Shown here: one piece after another, positions 21,111 through 32,714 of the stretch
Layout: each line of letters begins with the position of its first letter
How positions within the stretch are numbered: position 1 is the stretch's first letter
Assembly: GCF_051020765.1 (NCBI RefSeq)
Contig: NC_134929.1
Coordinates: 5,686,384 to 5,750,383, forward strand
Length of the DNA: 64,000 bases
Source: Lasioglossum baleicum
Lineage: Eukaryota > Arthropoda > Insecta > Hymenoptera > Halictidae
Reading direction: 5' to 3'
Notes under the pieces: model-generated
The model's input: only the letters and a program-made list of their open reading frames with translations
Databases searched by the model: none
Told to the model about the DNA's origin: nothing
Translations under genes and position numbers: made by a program

Positions 21111-24100
21111 TTAATATATGTACTTAGTGAACGCGTCGACTACAACAAATATATAATTGTAACGCGATCTGCGCGATCTCGAAACAGGAGCCAAATGATC
21201 AATGTGTAGCGTATCAAAAGGTGCATCCCCTTTCGGTATACAGTGCAAGGTACCTTCCAACTTTCCGTAGTTTGGCGTGTACGCGATACATTTCAAACAG
21301 CCACGAATGTGTTTCTCGATTTTGGACCTCATATTCGGAAACCAATAAGTATCTGCAATGTTCCGCGCGGTTTTCTCAATTCCGACGTGTCCCATCTCGT
21401 TGTGGTACTTATACATAATGCTCGATTCCAAATTGCTCGGCACGTAAAACAAAATTTTACCCTGATACTTCCGATATACCAGACCGTTCCTCATTTCATA
21501 CAATTTACTTTCCGTGGTTTCTAACTCTGTACGGATTTTCTCGATATCTTTATCATCATGTTGGCATAGCGCTAAATTTCTATCGAACAAATTGTCTTCG
21601 ATCACGAGAACCTGACGACTTAACGAGTCTACGTGGAGCATACGCGAACCAGCCCTATGCTCTAGCACATAGTCGTAATTTTGCATTTCAAGTATCCAAC
21701 GTGCAATTCGAGGATTGGTCTCTTTTTTATTTAGTGTCAAACTAAGAGCTTGACAATCCGTAAGTATCTTAAATTTTATTCCTAGTAAATATCTTCGGAA
21801 ACGGCGGAGGGCAGAAACGATTGCTAGCGTTTCTAACTCGAAACTATGATAGCGCGATTCAATCTCGGTTGTTCGTTTAGAAAAGTAAAATACTGGATGC
21901 AGCTTCTTGTCGGCTTTCGTTTGCAACAGGATAGCACCAAACTCCGATGCGCTCGCGTCACAATGCAACTCAGTCTCGTCTCGTGGAGAATAAATACTTA
22001 ATATCGGCGCGTTTAACAATCGATTCTTAAGCATCTCGAACGCTTGTTTTTCTTTTTCGCCTAACTGAAACTTCGCATCCTTTCTCGTCAAATCGTACAA
22101 AGGCTTCGCGAGGATGGAAAAGCCCTCAATAAATTTCCGAAAATACGAACAGAGGCCTAAAAATCCCTGCACCTCTCGTACATTTCGCGGGAGTGGGAAT
22201 TTCTTTACCGCTTCGAGTCCTTGTTCCGTCGGCCTAATTCCTTTGTTCGTTACAGTATAACCCAAATAATCGAGTTTTGTTTGGAGAAACCTGCATTTAT
22301 CTAACCGTAAATTCAAAAGATTCGCTGTAAGTAGTTCAAATACTTTTCCGAGGACTTTCATATGATGTTCTATCGTCTCTGTCGCGATAAGAAAATCATC
22401 CAAATAAACAGATATTTCGCCCTCATTGATTAGCTCTTTAAAGATTTCCGTGACGTAGCGTTGGAATTTAAGAGACGCACCTTTTAACCCGAATGGCATC
22501 CTCGTGTATTCGTATTGCCCGAAAGGCGTTACGAAAGACGTAAATTTAACCGACGCTTCGTCCATCTTAACATGGAAAAATCCATCTTTTAAATCGAGTG
22601 CCGTGAAATATTTTTTTCCTTCCAGTAGATCTAATTGATCTTCGATCAATGGCAGAGGAAAGTTATCGCGAACCGTGATTTTATTCAATGTGCGGAAATC
22701 TACGCACATTCTAATTTCTCCGTTCTTTTTCTTCGTCAGAACGATAGGAGATGCGTACTCGGATATGCTCTCCCTAATTATACCTCTTTCTAATAATCCG
22801 TCGAGGATACAACGTAATTTATTTTTCTCATCATACGATAATCTACGAGGTGAAAATGAAAAAGGTTTGTCGTTCGTAAGCGTTAATTTCATCGTGTTTT
22901 CTACGTTTGGCTCTGCAGGTCTCTGTGCGTTAATGTACGTCTTATTAAACAACTCGCGTGCTCGTGTCTTAATCTCAGCCGAAAGGCTCTCGTCGAAATG
23001 CATGTCGTCGGTACTGATGCACGCGTTAACCTTATCTACCTCAATGTTCATAATGTCGGCTATATCGTTGCGTTCTACCGTTTCTTCTCTACTCAACGAT
23101 AACTTGGCAATTTTCATGAAGTCGCGTCCTAAAACTAATGGGTTTTTCATCGTTTCATCCGGTAAAATTCTCAACGTAACATAATATTTTACTGCGTCGT
23201 AAATAATCGTAGCTCGCATCTTTCCTAACACGTTCAAATCACTACCGTTAATTCCATGAAACCTATCTGAATCGCGATCGGTCTTAAAACACATTCTCGG
23301 AATGTAACCCCCTTTAACAAAACTAATCGGGCTCCCTGAATCAATTAGTGTGTTTACTTTTGTACTGAAACCACCGCTCTCGCTACTTATCTGTAATTCT
23401 ACCGCACGCCGAAAGTCATCGTCTTCTTTCCGCCCACGGGTAATGTAGTTGACTTCGCCCCTCGTTGTCTGTGTGCTGCATTGATTTGCTCGATGACCCA
23501 TCTGTCCGCACGTGAAACAGGAACCCCTTTCTCTTGCTGGCTTCGTACAATCAGCTGAGAAGTGACCGGGCTCGTTGCAATTAAAACATCTCCGCCCGGT
23601 GCTCGCTGATCCTTGTCCTTCCCTCGGCGATGGCCTTCCCGGTCCTTGTCCTTCCCTCGGCAATAGCCTTCCTGATCCGACAGCTGAAGGGCCTATTGTT
23701 TGGTGGCGTATTGGTGGTCTACCAGATCCATCCAACGGTGCAACTTTTCCCGACAGCAAAACTACTTCCGATAGTCGCGGTCTTCCCGCCGGCAACTTGA
23801 CGTTAGTGAAAGCCGGCAGTACTTCGTCCACGGACTTATAACACTGCACCTTAGCTTGTATTTGCAATTCCCTATTCGGTATACCGCCAACGACGTAGCT
23901 AAGTAATTCTGTTTCCGAAACAGGCACTCGTTTTGCAAGGATTGTCTTATCATGCACGTAATCGGCGAAAGATTCTTCCACGGCCCATTTCCTCGTTTCA
24001 AGCTCGCGTCTCAAACATAAAGGATCTAGTCGTTGCCCGTACAGCCTCTTCAACTCTTTCAAAAGCTCATCGGTGCCTAATTCTACACAGTCCATTCTAG

Positions 24101-24145
24101 AATGATACCACTTCAATGCGCGACCCGTCAATCTGCTACACACTT
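21111..24145 (-). pseudogene. Ty3/Gypsy gag-pol, main frame
   Basis: The open frame extends to 24224, but its first codons are out of phase with gag; true coding begins near 24145 (CSRLTGRALKWYHS). Residue numbers count from 24224. Capsid C-terminal region to about 140; two CCHC knuckles at 213-249 (CFNCNEPGHFSADC, CFTCGQMGHRANQC); protease LIDSGS at about 293; reverse transcriptase with LDLKDGFFHV and YLDD (607-610); RNase H with DAS (about 758); integrase zinc region (HNEMGH...CLKC); and the first core Asp in HIDHLAP. It ends early at 21111 after KYIY because of a frameshift. YLDD, the order RT-RNH-IN and the two knuckles place it in Ty3/Gypsy. Inactive, though its pol is otherwise long and well preserved. 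Confidence 0.93.
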
Positions 24146-24646
24146 CGCTTGGTGGTTCGCTGCTTTCGCTTGGTGGTTGTCCAACTCGTACGTCGACAGG
24201 AGTCCTCTCACCTGTTTCTCCCACCGGCCAAAGTCCTTACTATTTCCACCAAATTCACCCACTATGTCTTTCAACTCTTGCCACTTCTTCACTCTCGTCC
24301 GTCCAGATGCGCTTGCTTCTGATCTTGGCGTCTCCCGTAACAACGGCAATTCTCTCCTAAACAGTTCGTTCTCTCGTACAACAACGTCTCGTTCTCTCCT
24401 TAGAACGTCTAATTCGCGTAAAGTTATCTCGTCCACCAGCCCTCTCGTATCGGGTCGGTGGCGAGTCTCGTCGCTCGTCCCCGCAACCGGTTCTTCCGTG
24501 CACCCATCATCTGTCATAGCTAATTCTTCCACTGTGACACCAGCACCCAATAAACGTTTTATCAGTTCGGCCTTCGTACCAGTCGATTGCAAATTCTTTG
24601 CTTTCAGCTTCTCTTTCAGTTCCGGTACCGTAAGAGAACAACTCAT
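24128..24646 (-). pseudogene. Ty3/Gypsy gag N-terminal part with SAP-like domain
   Basis: A 172-codon frame starts with ATG at 24646. Residues about 6-36 (LTVPELKEKLKAKNLQSTGT, then KAELIKRLL) match the SAP helix-extended loop-helix pattern: L-x3-L-x3-L-x2-GT-K-x-EL-x2-RL. An acidic linker and a coiled-coil-like stretch rich in R and E follow. The start of the capsid comes last (GGNSKDFGRWEKQVRGLLST), where the frame ends. The matching capsid continuation is in another phase from about 24145, so gag is split by a frameshift. A near-repeat AACCACCAAGCGAA with 21-bp period lies at the break, though that spacing is itself in frame. The right-edge Gypsy element has the same layout in one frame. 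Confidence 0.8.
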
Positions 24647-25061
24647 TTTAAAACGACACGGTATGAAATTTCACACAAACGTCTGTCACGTAACTTCACG
24701 TAAAACCGACTTGAAATTGAAATTGCGAAACGACTGTCTCAATCCCACTTCTGAAAATTATAAGGAGGCTGGACACGGAATTCGTAAATATATTTGACAC
24801 GACGTGATGCTTCGTCAATCGCTCGCAAGAGACTGTCTATTTTATTTTAACAAAATCACAACGTAAAACATACATTTGTTAACAAAACATTAACGCAGCA
24901 TGCAAATCAATAAAAACATATATGACACGTAAATCGATAAAAACATATATAACACTTAAACATTAAACTCACACTCAGTCATATGACATGCACACTTACA
25001 TCATTCTTACAACATCTTACAAAATATATAAACAATCAAAATATAAATTTTTATAATAATA
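24647..25061. other. Likely 5' leader or LTR remnant of the minus-strand Gypsy element, then AT-rich DNA
   Basis: Upstream of the gag ATG on the minus strand lies about 140 bp of leader-like sequence. I could not fix a primer site or LTR ends. The part 24840-25060 is AT-rich, with repeated AAAACATATATGACACGTAAA-like words. No gene. Confidence 0.4.
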
Positions 25062-25713
25062 TTAAAATTTATTTTCTCTTACATCGTCTCCCCATCCTTG
25101 CAGACTCTCCACCAGAAGGTCCACTTGCCTTCGGCGCCGCTCTTTGAGCTTGCGCTCAGCAGCCGTGGGAATGGGTGGGTGAGGACAATTAGAACCGGAA
25201 GGGGAATCAGGGGGAGATGACGAAGGAACGGGACCAGGAGAAAGATGGAGTACAGAAATGGCGGGATCAGGAGAAAGATGGCGTACAGGAGAAGGGGAGT
25301 GGAGGTTGGATGGGGCAGGATCATCAGGAAGGGGGGATGGGGAGGTGGCTGCTGCAAGGCCCAATTCGAAGGCATCCGTATGCATTCGTAGGTGATGCCT
25401 CCGAATATATAAGCGCAAGCTCTGGAGTCTCCTCGGCTTCAGCGGAACCACATACGCCGCGTTGAATATACATATAGCGCACGCTGTCCATTGTGATGGT
25501 TCCGCTGCTGCTGGTGGAATCCGGATAGACTTCAAGGAACCCCTTTAATATCTTTCGATATATATTCGGGTGATCCTTGAAGTCTTTGGGGTAGCCGTAC
25601 TTCTTCTGCGACATTCTGCAAAAAGATATGTAAAGGTCATTCCATGCCGAATCGATCAATTTTTGCAGGCACCATCGCCGATTTTGTTCTAAATGAACTA
25701 TGTTGTAGTCCAT
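25062..25713 (-). CDS. Hypothetical coding relic in two overlapping frames
   Basis: A frame of 129 codons starts with ATG at 25713 and stops at 25324. It has protein-like composition in its first 60 residues (NRRWCLQKLIDSAWNDLYIS, then KKYGYPKDFKDHPNIYRKIL). An overlapping frame, 25535-25062, ends in a proline/serine-rich stretch and a basic tail (AAERKLKERRRRQVDLLVES). The two could be one old protein with a frameshift near 25350, or unrelated chance frames. I recognise no family. A transposon accessory protein is possible. Confidence 0.25.
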
Positions 25714-26019
25714 GTGAAATTAGGGGGGATTTAATCGTTAGAGTTATACAGCGATATAGTTAACGGACCATAATAGCGGTGCGCTCGACCCGCCTCTACC
25801 TGAAACGGGGGTACACGGCGTCCTTTACCAGCTCACTTGTGACGCCAATTTTAATGATACATACCATCTTTTTCAGGGGCTCATTTTAAAGTGTTTTAGC
25901 GTAAAAACCCCCTGGTTACCTGCGATAGTATTATAGTTAGCGGCCAGGTCTAGGGTACGCGTGCATTCGCGGAGCGTGGAGGAGGGGAGCGCAGTGGCGG
26001 CGAGGGAGTCAGCAGGAGT

Positions 26020-29000
26020 CAGTGATGCCAGAATCGGGGACGCGAGGACGCTTCCCCTCCAGCACAGGTTCCCCCTCTCTGACGGACCGTCCTCGCCGTA
26101 GCTTCTGCTGCGCACGCGCTACACACGAACGTACTTCTACTCTGCCCGTGTGAGTGAATGCTCGATTGCACGCGCGCTACACAACAAGCGTACCTCTACC
26201 ATGTCCGTGTGACTACCTGCTCGACCGAACGCGTCGGCGACGCGTTCCTTCGATTTTCACCAATTTTCATGTTGCCGAAGTTTCGGAAGCACGAGTCGGA
26301 AAGTCGGGATCTGGAGACGGCGCGCATTTGAATCCCGGGACGGCGCGGTGCACATTTTGCTATAACTTTTGATCTAAAAAAGATATCGAAGCGAAATTTG
26401 GACTAAATTTTTTTTTAAAAAACCGGGTTTAATGGTTCATCCTAAAATATGTTTTGTATTTCTTAAAAAATTTTTCTCGTTGATTTTTAAAGTTAAGGTA
26501 GTCCAGAGGGCCCCCAACACAAATTGAGTTTTAGTCGAACCATGCTCAATAAACAATTACGAAAAAATTTATAAATATTCCACTTAATAGCACACATGAT
26601 TGAGATTTTTTTCAGATTTTTCAGATTATGCAGACATGTTTAAAAAAATTGAAAATCTCGAAACATTCGAAGAAAATGCATATTTCGTATTGAACTTTTC
26701 GAGATACCAGTTTTATAAAAACTCATTAGTCCGATATTATTGAAACAATTGTCCTTAATTTTTCTCAGAATTTTTTATAAATTATATCGTTGTTAAAAAA
26801 TCAAAATCAATTTTTTCGATACTTCTTTGTTGATGTATTATGTAATACTGAATATTTTTATAATCAGAAAAATAATGTACAGACTTGATGATGCAATATA
26901 AAACATTTTATTTACGTTATATTTCAATATACATATGTGCATCACTCCTAACAATTTTGTTAATCACATAATTATTGTAACGACATTTTACATATATCAG
27001 GTCGTTAAGTATGAAACTAGACAAATAAAACACAAATTTCAAACACATTTGTCAAGTTTCATACATCTCCGGTTACGAAAATCGATTTTAAATGGTCCCT
27101 GCCTTTCTGTAACATAACAAAAAAAACAAAAAATTAGTTAAAGTCATGATTGCAAAGTATAGAATAAAATATTAATGTATAACTTTATAGTATGGTTTAT
27201 ACTTATCTTTTCTTTAAAGTCATTCTTGAATCTGCTAATATTGATTTTACGTTATCGCGATTTTAAATGGTCCTCTGTCTTTCTACAACATAAAAAAAAC
27301 ACATAGTTAAAGTTATAAGTACAAAGTACTTACAGAATGAAATATTAATGTAACGATGCACTTCTCTTTTCTTTGAAGTCATTCTTGAATCTGCTAATAT
27401 TGATTTTACGTTATCGCGATTTTAAATGGTCCTCTGCCTTTCTACAACATAAAAAGAAACACATAGTTAAAGTTATAATTCCAAAGTACTTACAGAATGA
27501 CATATTAATGTAACGATACACTTCGCTTTTGTTTGAAGTCATTCTTGAATCTGCTATTTCATTACCGCTGATACCCACGCGTTGCTATATTCAAGGAAAA
27601 AGTAGACATAATTAAAATCGTAATTCGAATTGCAATCTTGTAGGACTAAATATAAATAGTAACGTATACTTATCTTTTTTTATCGATGAATATGGTCACT
27701 CACTAAAATAAATTCCTAATAAGATAAAAAAATGTTAAAAACCCATTAAAAAGTATTAAAAACGAGACAAAGAAACTGGAGGCTGTTTACTATAATAATA
27801 AGAGAAGTGTATCGTTACATTAATATTTCATTCTGTAAGTACTTTGTACTTATAACTTTAACTATGTGTTTTTTTTATGGTGTAGAAAGACAGAGGACCA
27901 TTTAAAATCGCGATAACGTAAAATCAATATTAGCAGATTCAAGAATGACTTTAAAGAAAAGATAAGTATAAACCATACTATAAAGTTATACATTAATATT
28001 TTATTCTATACTTTGCAATCATGACTTTAACTAATTTTTTGTTTTTTTTGTTATGTTACAGAAAGGCAGGGACCATTTAAAATCGATTTTCGTAACCGGA
28101 GATGTATGAAACTTGACAAATGTGTTTGAAATTTGTGTTTTATTTGTCTAGTTTCATACTTAACGACCTGATATATGTAAAATGTCGTTACAATAATTAT
28201 GTGATTAACAAAATTGTTAGGAGTGATGCACATATGTATATTGAAATATAACGTAAATAAAATGTTTTATATTGCATCATCAAGTCTGTACATTATTTTT
28301 CTGATTATAAAAATATTCAGTATTACATAATACATCAACAAAGAAGTATCGAAAAAATTGATTTTGATTTTTTAACAACGATACAATTTATAAAAAATTC
28401 TGAGAAAAATTAAGGACAATTGTTTCAATAATATCGGACTAATGAATTTTTATAAAACTGGTATCTCGAAAAGTTCAATACGAAATATGCATTTTCTTCG
28501 AATGTTTCGAGATTTTCAATTTTTATAAACATGTCTGCACAATCTGAAAAATCTGAAAAAAATCTCGATCATGTGTGCTATTAAGTGGAATATTTATAAA
28601 TTTTTTCGTAATTGTTTATTGAGCATGGTTCGACTAAAAATCAATTTGTGTTGGGGGCCATCTGGACTACCTTAACTTTAAAAATCAACGAGAAAAATTT
28701 TTTAAGAAATACAAAACATATTTTAGGATGAACCATTAAACCCGGTTTAAAAAAAAAAATTTAGTCCAAATTTCGCTTCGATATCTTTTTTAGATCAAAA
28801 GTTATAGCAAAATGTGCACCGCGCCGTCCCGGGATTCAAATGCGCGCCGTCTCCAGATCCCGACTTTCCGACTCGTGCTTCCGAAACTTCGGCAACATGG
28901 CACACGGGCAGAGTAGAAGTACGTTCGTGTGTAGCGCGTGCGCAGCAGAAGCTACGGCGAGGACGGTCTGTCAGAGAGGGGGAACCTGTGCTGGAGGGGA

Positions 29001-29033
29001 AGCGTCCTCGCGTCCCCGATTCTGGCATCACTG
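26020..29033. mobile_element. 3-kb palindromic element with hAT-like termini
   Basis: The ends are CAGTGATGCCAGAATCGGGG (26020) and its complement ending at 29033. They share the first 16 bases with the hAT-type MITE at 40733-40985. Long arms (roughly 26020-27380 and 27810-29033) are reverse complements. The left arm has about 120 extra bp near 26150-26275 and three copies of a 159-160 bp unit (cores at 27221, 27380 and 27540) where the right arm has one. The 8-bp flanks GCAGGAGT and CTCAGAGG do not match, so one end may be rearranged. No transposase. ORFs in the arms are mirror copies. Confidence 0.8.
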
Positions 29034-29055
29034 CTCAGAGGACAGGCGCGTTCCA

Positions 29056-30217
29056 TAGTGATGGGCATTATCGACTAAATTCAACTATCGACTAATTACT
29101 ATTTAGTTACTACATACTATCGAATATTTAGTCGATAGTTTTTAGTCGACTGAAATTTCGTTTTAGTGGTTATACGTCTAGATTGCGGGCTATAGTCTAT
29201 GCCTACGTATAGATCTCATTTCTCACTCACTCTTACAGCATTGTACTGCAGTGCTCACTTAGTATTATAGGCACAGTAAGAGTAAATTGGGGTAAATATA
29301 CCAGACAATAATTAAATAATTAATAATAATAAAAATAATTTTTAATAATTCGATATCGCTAATGAGTGAATGTATTTGATAGTAAATCTTATAAAATTTA
29401 TTCAAAACATCCGCCGTTAAAATTCAACCAATAGCTCGATAGTTTAAGCGACTGATTCAGTAACTGAATTTAGTCGATAGTTTTCAGTCGTTTATACCTG
29501 TAGGTTATTCTCGTATTTACTCTTATTCTCGATGTTCGCTTGTTAAATGAATAGTAGGACAGTATGGGACAGTACAGAGATATTAAATTTCGTGATTGAA
29601 TGATTTTGTCTTTATTTAATAATAAATTCATACACTACGTTATAAATATAAATGTACACAATTTATTTATATCACATATATAGTTTATATTGCATAAATA
29701 GCAATAAGATTTTAACATCCAATATGAATTAAAGTATTGAAATATCTATTACATATTTCATTACTTGCATATTTGCACGTCCTGTCATAATTATGTATTT
29801 CTAACCTTTTCGTTTCATCGTCTGACACTGACATTTGAAATTTCAAGATGGCGACGTGTAAACAGTCGACTGAAAATAGCATAGACATATAGAGATAGTC
29901 TGCGCCGTCTTATGGGCGAGTTGAAGCCCACAATGGTGGCGCGCGGTACAAAGAGTGAGAGAGAGAGCATTAGCCGGGGTCCATAGCGCTCTCTTTCTAA
30001 TTGATGTATTTATTGATGTTTTATTTTGGTTTTTTGCCGCCATTGTGGGCTTCAGCGCTTCGTACAGGCCGCGCAGTCTATCTCTATATGTCTATGGAAA
30101 ATAGTAACCCCACCACTACTAAATTCAGTCGATAGTTTAAAAAATCAGTCGACTGAAAATAGTAGTTGAATACTATCGATTTAGTCGATAGTTTTTAGTC
30201 GATGGTGCCCATCACTA
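29056..30217. mobile_element. Non-autonomous hAT-like element with 8-bp target duplication
   Basis: The termini TAGTGATGGGCA (29056) and TGCCCATCACTA (30217) are exact inverted repeats. They are flanked by the identical 8-bp sequence GCGTTCCA at 29048-29055 and 30218-30225. Near each end, words of the type ATCGACTAAATTC and GTCGATAGTTTTTAGTCG recur in both orientations. The 1,162-bp length includes a nested 217-bp MITE. No transposase reading frame. Confidence 0.9.
29880..30096. mobile_element. 217-bp MITE nested in the hAT-like element, 8-bp duplication
   Basis: It begins CATAGACATATAGAGATAG and ends CTATCTCTATATGTCTATG. Both sides carry GAAAATAG (29872-29879 and 30097-30104), an exact 8-bp duplication typical of hAT elements. 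Internal arms continue around GCCCACAATGGTGG and CCGCCATTGTGGGC. It must be younger than its host element. No coding capacity. Confidence 0.9.
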
Positions 30218-30225
30218 GCGTTCCA

Positions 30226-30780
30226 TGCTATTCCTGCATGAGAACGTGACACAAGCATACAGAAAATCTTCAAATTCTCGCTCCTACAATACAAATGATC
30301 ATCTTCATGATAAAAAGTGACACTAATAATTATGTAGCAAATTAGGAAAGACGTCTCGCAAATTGGAAACTCAATTATCGAAATTGTTATTGTTATATTT
30401 ATAAAAAGAAAAAGCGACGTACAAACAGACCCTACCTATCTAGAAAACAGATCACTACCGGCGGGAACGCCTGGCGTTCTCACGGCCACTGTACTTGTCA
30501 AAATATACTACGTGAGAAATAGAACAATAAAAAAACGGTTGTTTATTGACTCACTACTTGTTAGGGGAATGAGAAGCTGCGTTAGAGTTCTGAAATCAAA
30601 AAATGAGACAAAAGATATTAAAATCGATTCGTAAAATTCCATTGGAATATGAAAAGATTTTAATGTAAATACTATTTAAATGATTTTCGAAATATAAAAA
30701 GTATGTAGGTAGTACAATTTTTTATTAATACTTTGAAAAGAAAATGTTGAATAATAAAGATTAATTATTAAGATATCTCT
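30226..30780. other. Unassigned spacer
   Basis: AT-rich, with no gene, repeat or terminus that I could support. Confidence 0.4.
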
Positions 30781-30786
30781 TGGTAG

Positions 30787-31068
30787 TTACATTCTCTCCC
30801 CCTTGAAGAAAGCACGACACGTTGCCCTATAGCTTTCGATGTCGTCTTTGGTCATCAAAGTAGGTAGCCTCAGGAGGTTGGCAGCTTCGAAGTATTCTGT
30901 ACCCTTAGGGTTTATGACAGAAAGAACAAATTCAATTAATCTCAGTCGACCAATCGTCAAAAAATAAATTCGAATTAATAGAAAATAAATACACGTCCCG
31001 TCATTCAAGTTACGCAATCGCGTCAAAAACTGAGACGGCTTCCCATCAGTGAGTACCTCGCCCTTCAA
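30787..31068 (-). pseudogene. Possible retrotransposon gag fragment
   Basis: On the minus strand the first residues, LLKGEVLTDGKPSQFLTRLR, resemble the conserved LxDGKPSQxLxRLR segment of one group of insect LTR-element gag proteins. After about 25 residues the similarity fails, and the rest of the 93-codon frame is unlike gag. It ends next to the start of the PRANC relic on the other strand. A short broken fragment at best. Confidence 0.35.
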
Positions 31069-31077
31069 TAATCTACT

Positions 31078-32204
31078 AAGCTACTTAAACAGCACATAGC
31101 TAAGGTGAAAGCTGCAGGTTTATGTGTAAGTGAAAGATATTTGTGGTGTATTAGCAGAGATTACAAAATTAGTAATTTTCTGAACAAATGTGACGCAGAA
31201 GTACAGATCATGAAGAGGAAGAAGATTGATAATAGCGGTGCTTCTTTTTACGATATTTTGACAAAAAATACAAGCGAATTAGCAAAAATTGAAAGTATTG
31301 TAAAGGCTTTGAAATCAGATGATTATAAGACAAAGTACAGGCTGAGGCGCTAGAAACAGGCCACCTGAATAACTCGGCTGCTATTGGTGTTAGGAAGAAA
31401 TGCATCAGATGGAACTTGCTTGGTGTCGAGGGGGCATTAATGTTAGTAGCTTTTTTGTAGGTGCACGCGTAAAGGACATATGATGGTCACCTTCATTTTT
31501 TTAAATGGAATGAGGTATTTTTTACTACATCAATCGATGCAGCTGGACATTCGTTATAAAAAAAATGCTAACCTATGTATGTCGAAAAATTAGTAGTTCA
31601 GGAGATATTTAAATTTAAATAACTCTAAAATACCATTACATACTGTGTCGTAATAAGACGTTACACAAGTAAGTAAACACTAACGTCTTAGTACGGCAGT
31701 AATGGTATTTTAGAGTTATTTAAATTGAAATATCTCTCCTGAACTACTATTTTTTCGACATACATAGGTTAGTACTTTTTTGTAACGAATGTCCAGCTGA
31801 ATCGATTGATGTAATAAAAAATACCTCATTCCATTTAAAAAAATGAAGTTGACCTTCATATGTCCTTTACGCGTCCACCTACAAAAAAGCTACTAACATT
31901 AATGCCCCCTCGAATCCAAGCAAGTTCCATCTGATGCATTTCTTCCTATTACCAATAGCAGTCGAGTTATTCAGGTGGCCTGTTTCTGGTGCATCACCCT
32001 GTATATGATACTACGATAAATAGTCGATTTAGAAGAGGGATAGAAAGAGAAGAGTTGTTGGAACAAGTTAGGAATAAGTTTTTACTTTTTCTCCTGAAAA
32101 GCCTTAACGAATTACCATTTCTTTGCACTGAAAAAATATTTAGCCAGCTAAGCGATAAAGATTTAAGAATTTTATTAGTTACTTGTAAGCTTTTCAATAA
32201 ATAG
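31078..32204 (+). pseudogene. PRANC-domain relic (ankyrin/PRANC protein C-terminus), split by a MITE
   Basis: Part 1 (31078 to about 31335) reads LLKQHIAKVKAAGLCVSE at its start and FYDILTKNTSELAKIESIV later, then SDDYKTK. Part 2 (about 32004-32204) reads INSRFRRGIEREELLEQ and ends with LPFLCTEKIFSQLSDKDLRI before the stop. Together they follow, in order, the C-terminal domain of hymenopteran ankyrin-PRANC proteins as I know them, including the terminal F-box-like segment (LP-x4-E-x-IFS-x-LS-x-KDL). In poxviruses and parasitoids that segment links ankyrin targets to ubiquitin ligases. No ankyrin repeats remain upstream; the frame is closed by TAA at 31069. A MITE occupies 31338-32001, and the junction phase does not close cleanly. 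Identification is from memory of the family. Confidence 0.65.
31338..32001. mobile_element. Palindromic MITE with TA flanks (Tc1/mariner-like)
   Basis: The ends read TA-CAGGCTGAGGCGCTAGAAAC and the complement of TACAGGGTGATGCACCAGAA, so terminal CAGGG-type repeats lie inside TA dinucleotides (31336-31337 and 32002-32003). The arms are close reverse complements for most of the 664 bp (for example GCCACCTGAATAACTCGG and its complement near 31970). It interrupts the PRANC relic. It is non-coding. Confidence 0.8.
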
Positions 32205-32714
32205 CATGCCGTAGGTATATAAATAGTAGGCTGGCAGCCAGATTCCTACGTACAGCCTCTCGAATCTTCTGCTGCATCTGTTGACCTTGCTGACGCTTAA
32301 ATGCGTAATTGCGCGATGCCTGGTAATTCTTCCTCGCTCGCGACCCACGGGTCTGCTGTCTACCCGAGGGATTTCGCGTCGACTCCGTCCGCTTGAAACG
32401 AAGCTCCTCAAAGCCGTCTCTGCTTGGATGAGACTCCTCCTCCACCTTGCGACCAAAGTCGGAACGCGTTGTCGTTATATTAATGGCGGGTCTGTAATCA
32501 ATATCCAAATAACGGAGATAAATTATTCCTCGATAACGTAAAAATATGAACTCATGTTGAAGCGTCATTTTGTGTTGAAAAAACCTTGTAATTTCATATA
32601 CGTATATGCGGATCTAGCGATATGTGTGCCACCGCATTCTCGCACAGGCACGCCGGCATCCGTAATTGGACAAAAAATTGGTACTTCAAACTTTTTTTTT
32701 GCTATATATATATA
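32205..32714. other. Unassigned spacer with a basic minus-strand ORF
   Basis: A 124-codon minus-strand ORF (32568-32194) has an R/Q-rich middle, but no family that I recognise; opposite frames are also open. A (TA)n tract leads into the foldback element at 32715. Nothing else seen. Confidence 0.35.

Noticed and set aside
24130..24200. 21-bp near-repeat as cause of the gag frameshift
   Set aside because: The copies are exactly 21 bp apart, which keeps the frame; another small change must be responsible.
26935..28233. Identical 60-codon ORFs on opposite strands
   Set aside because: Same reason: the two arms of the 26-29 kb palindrome.
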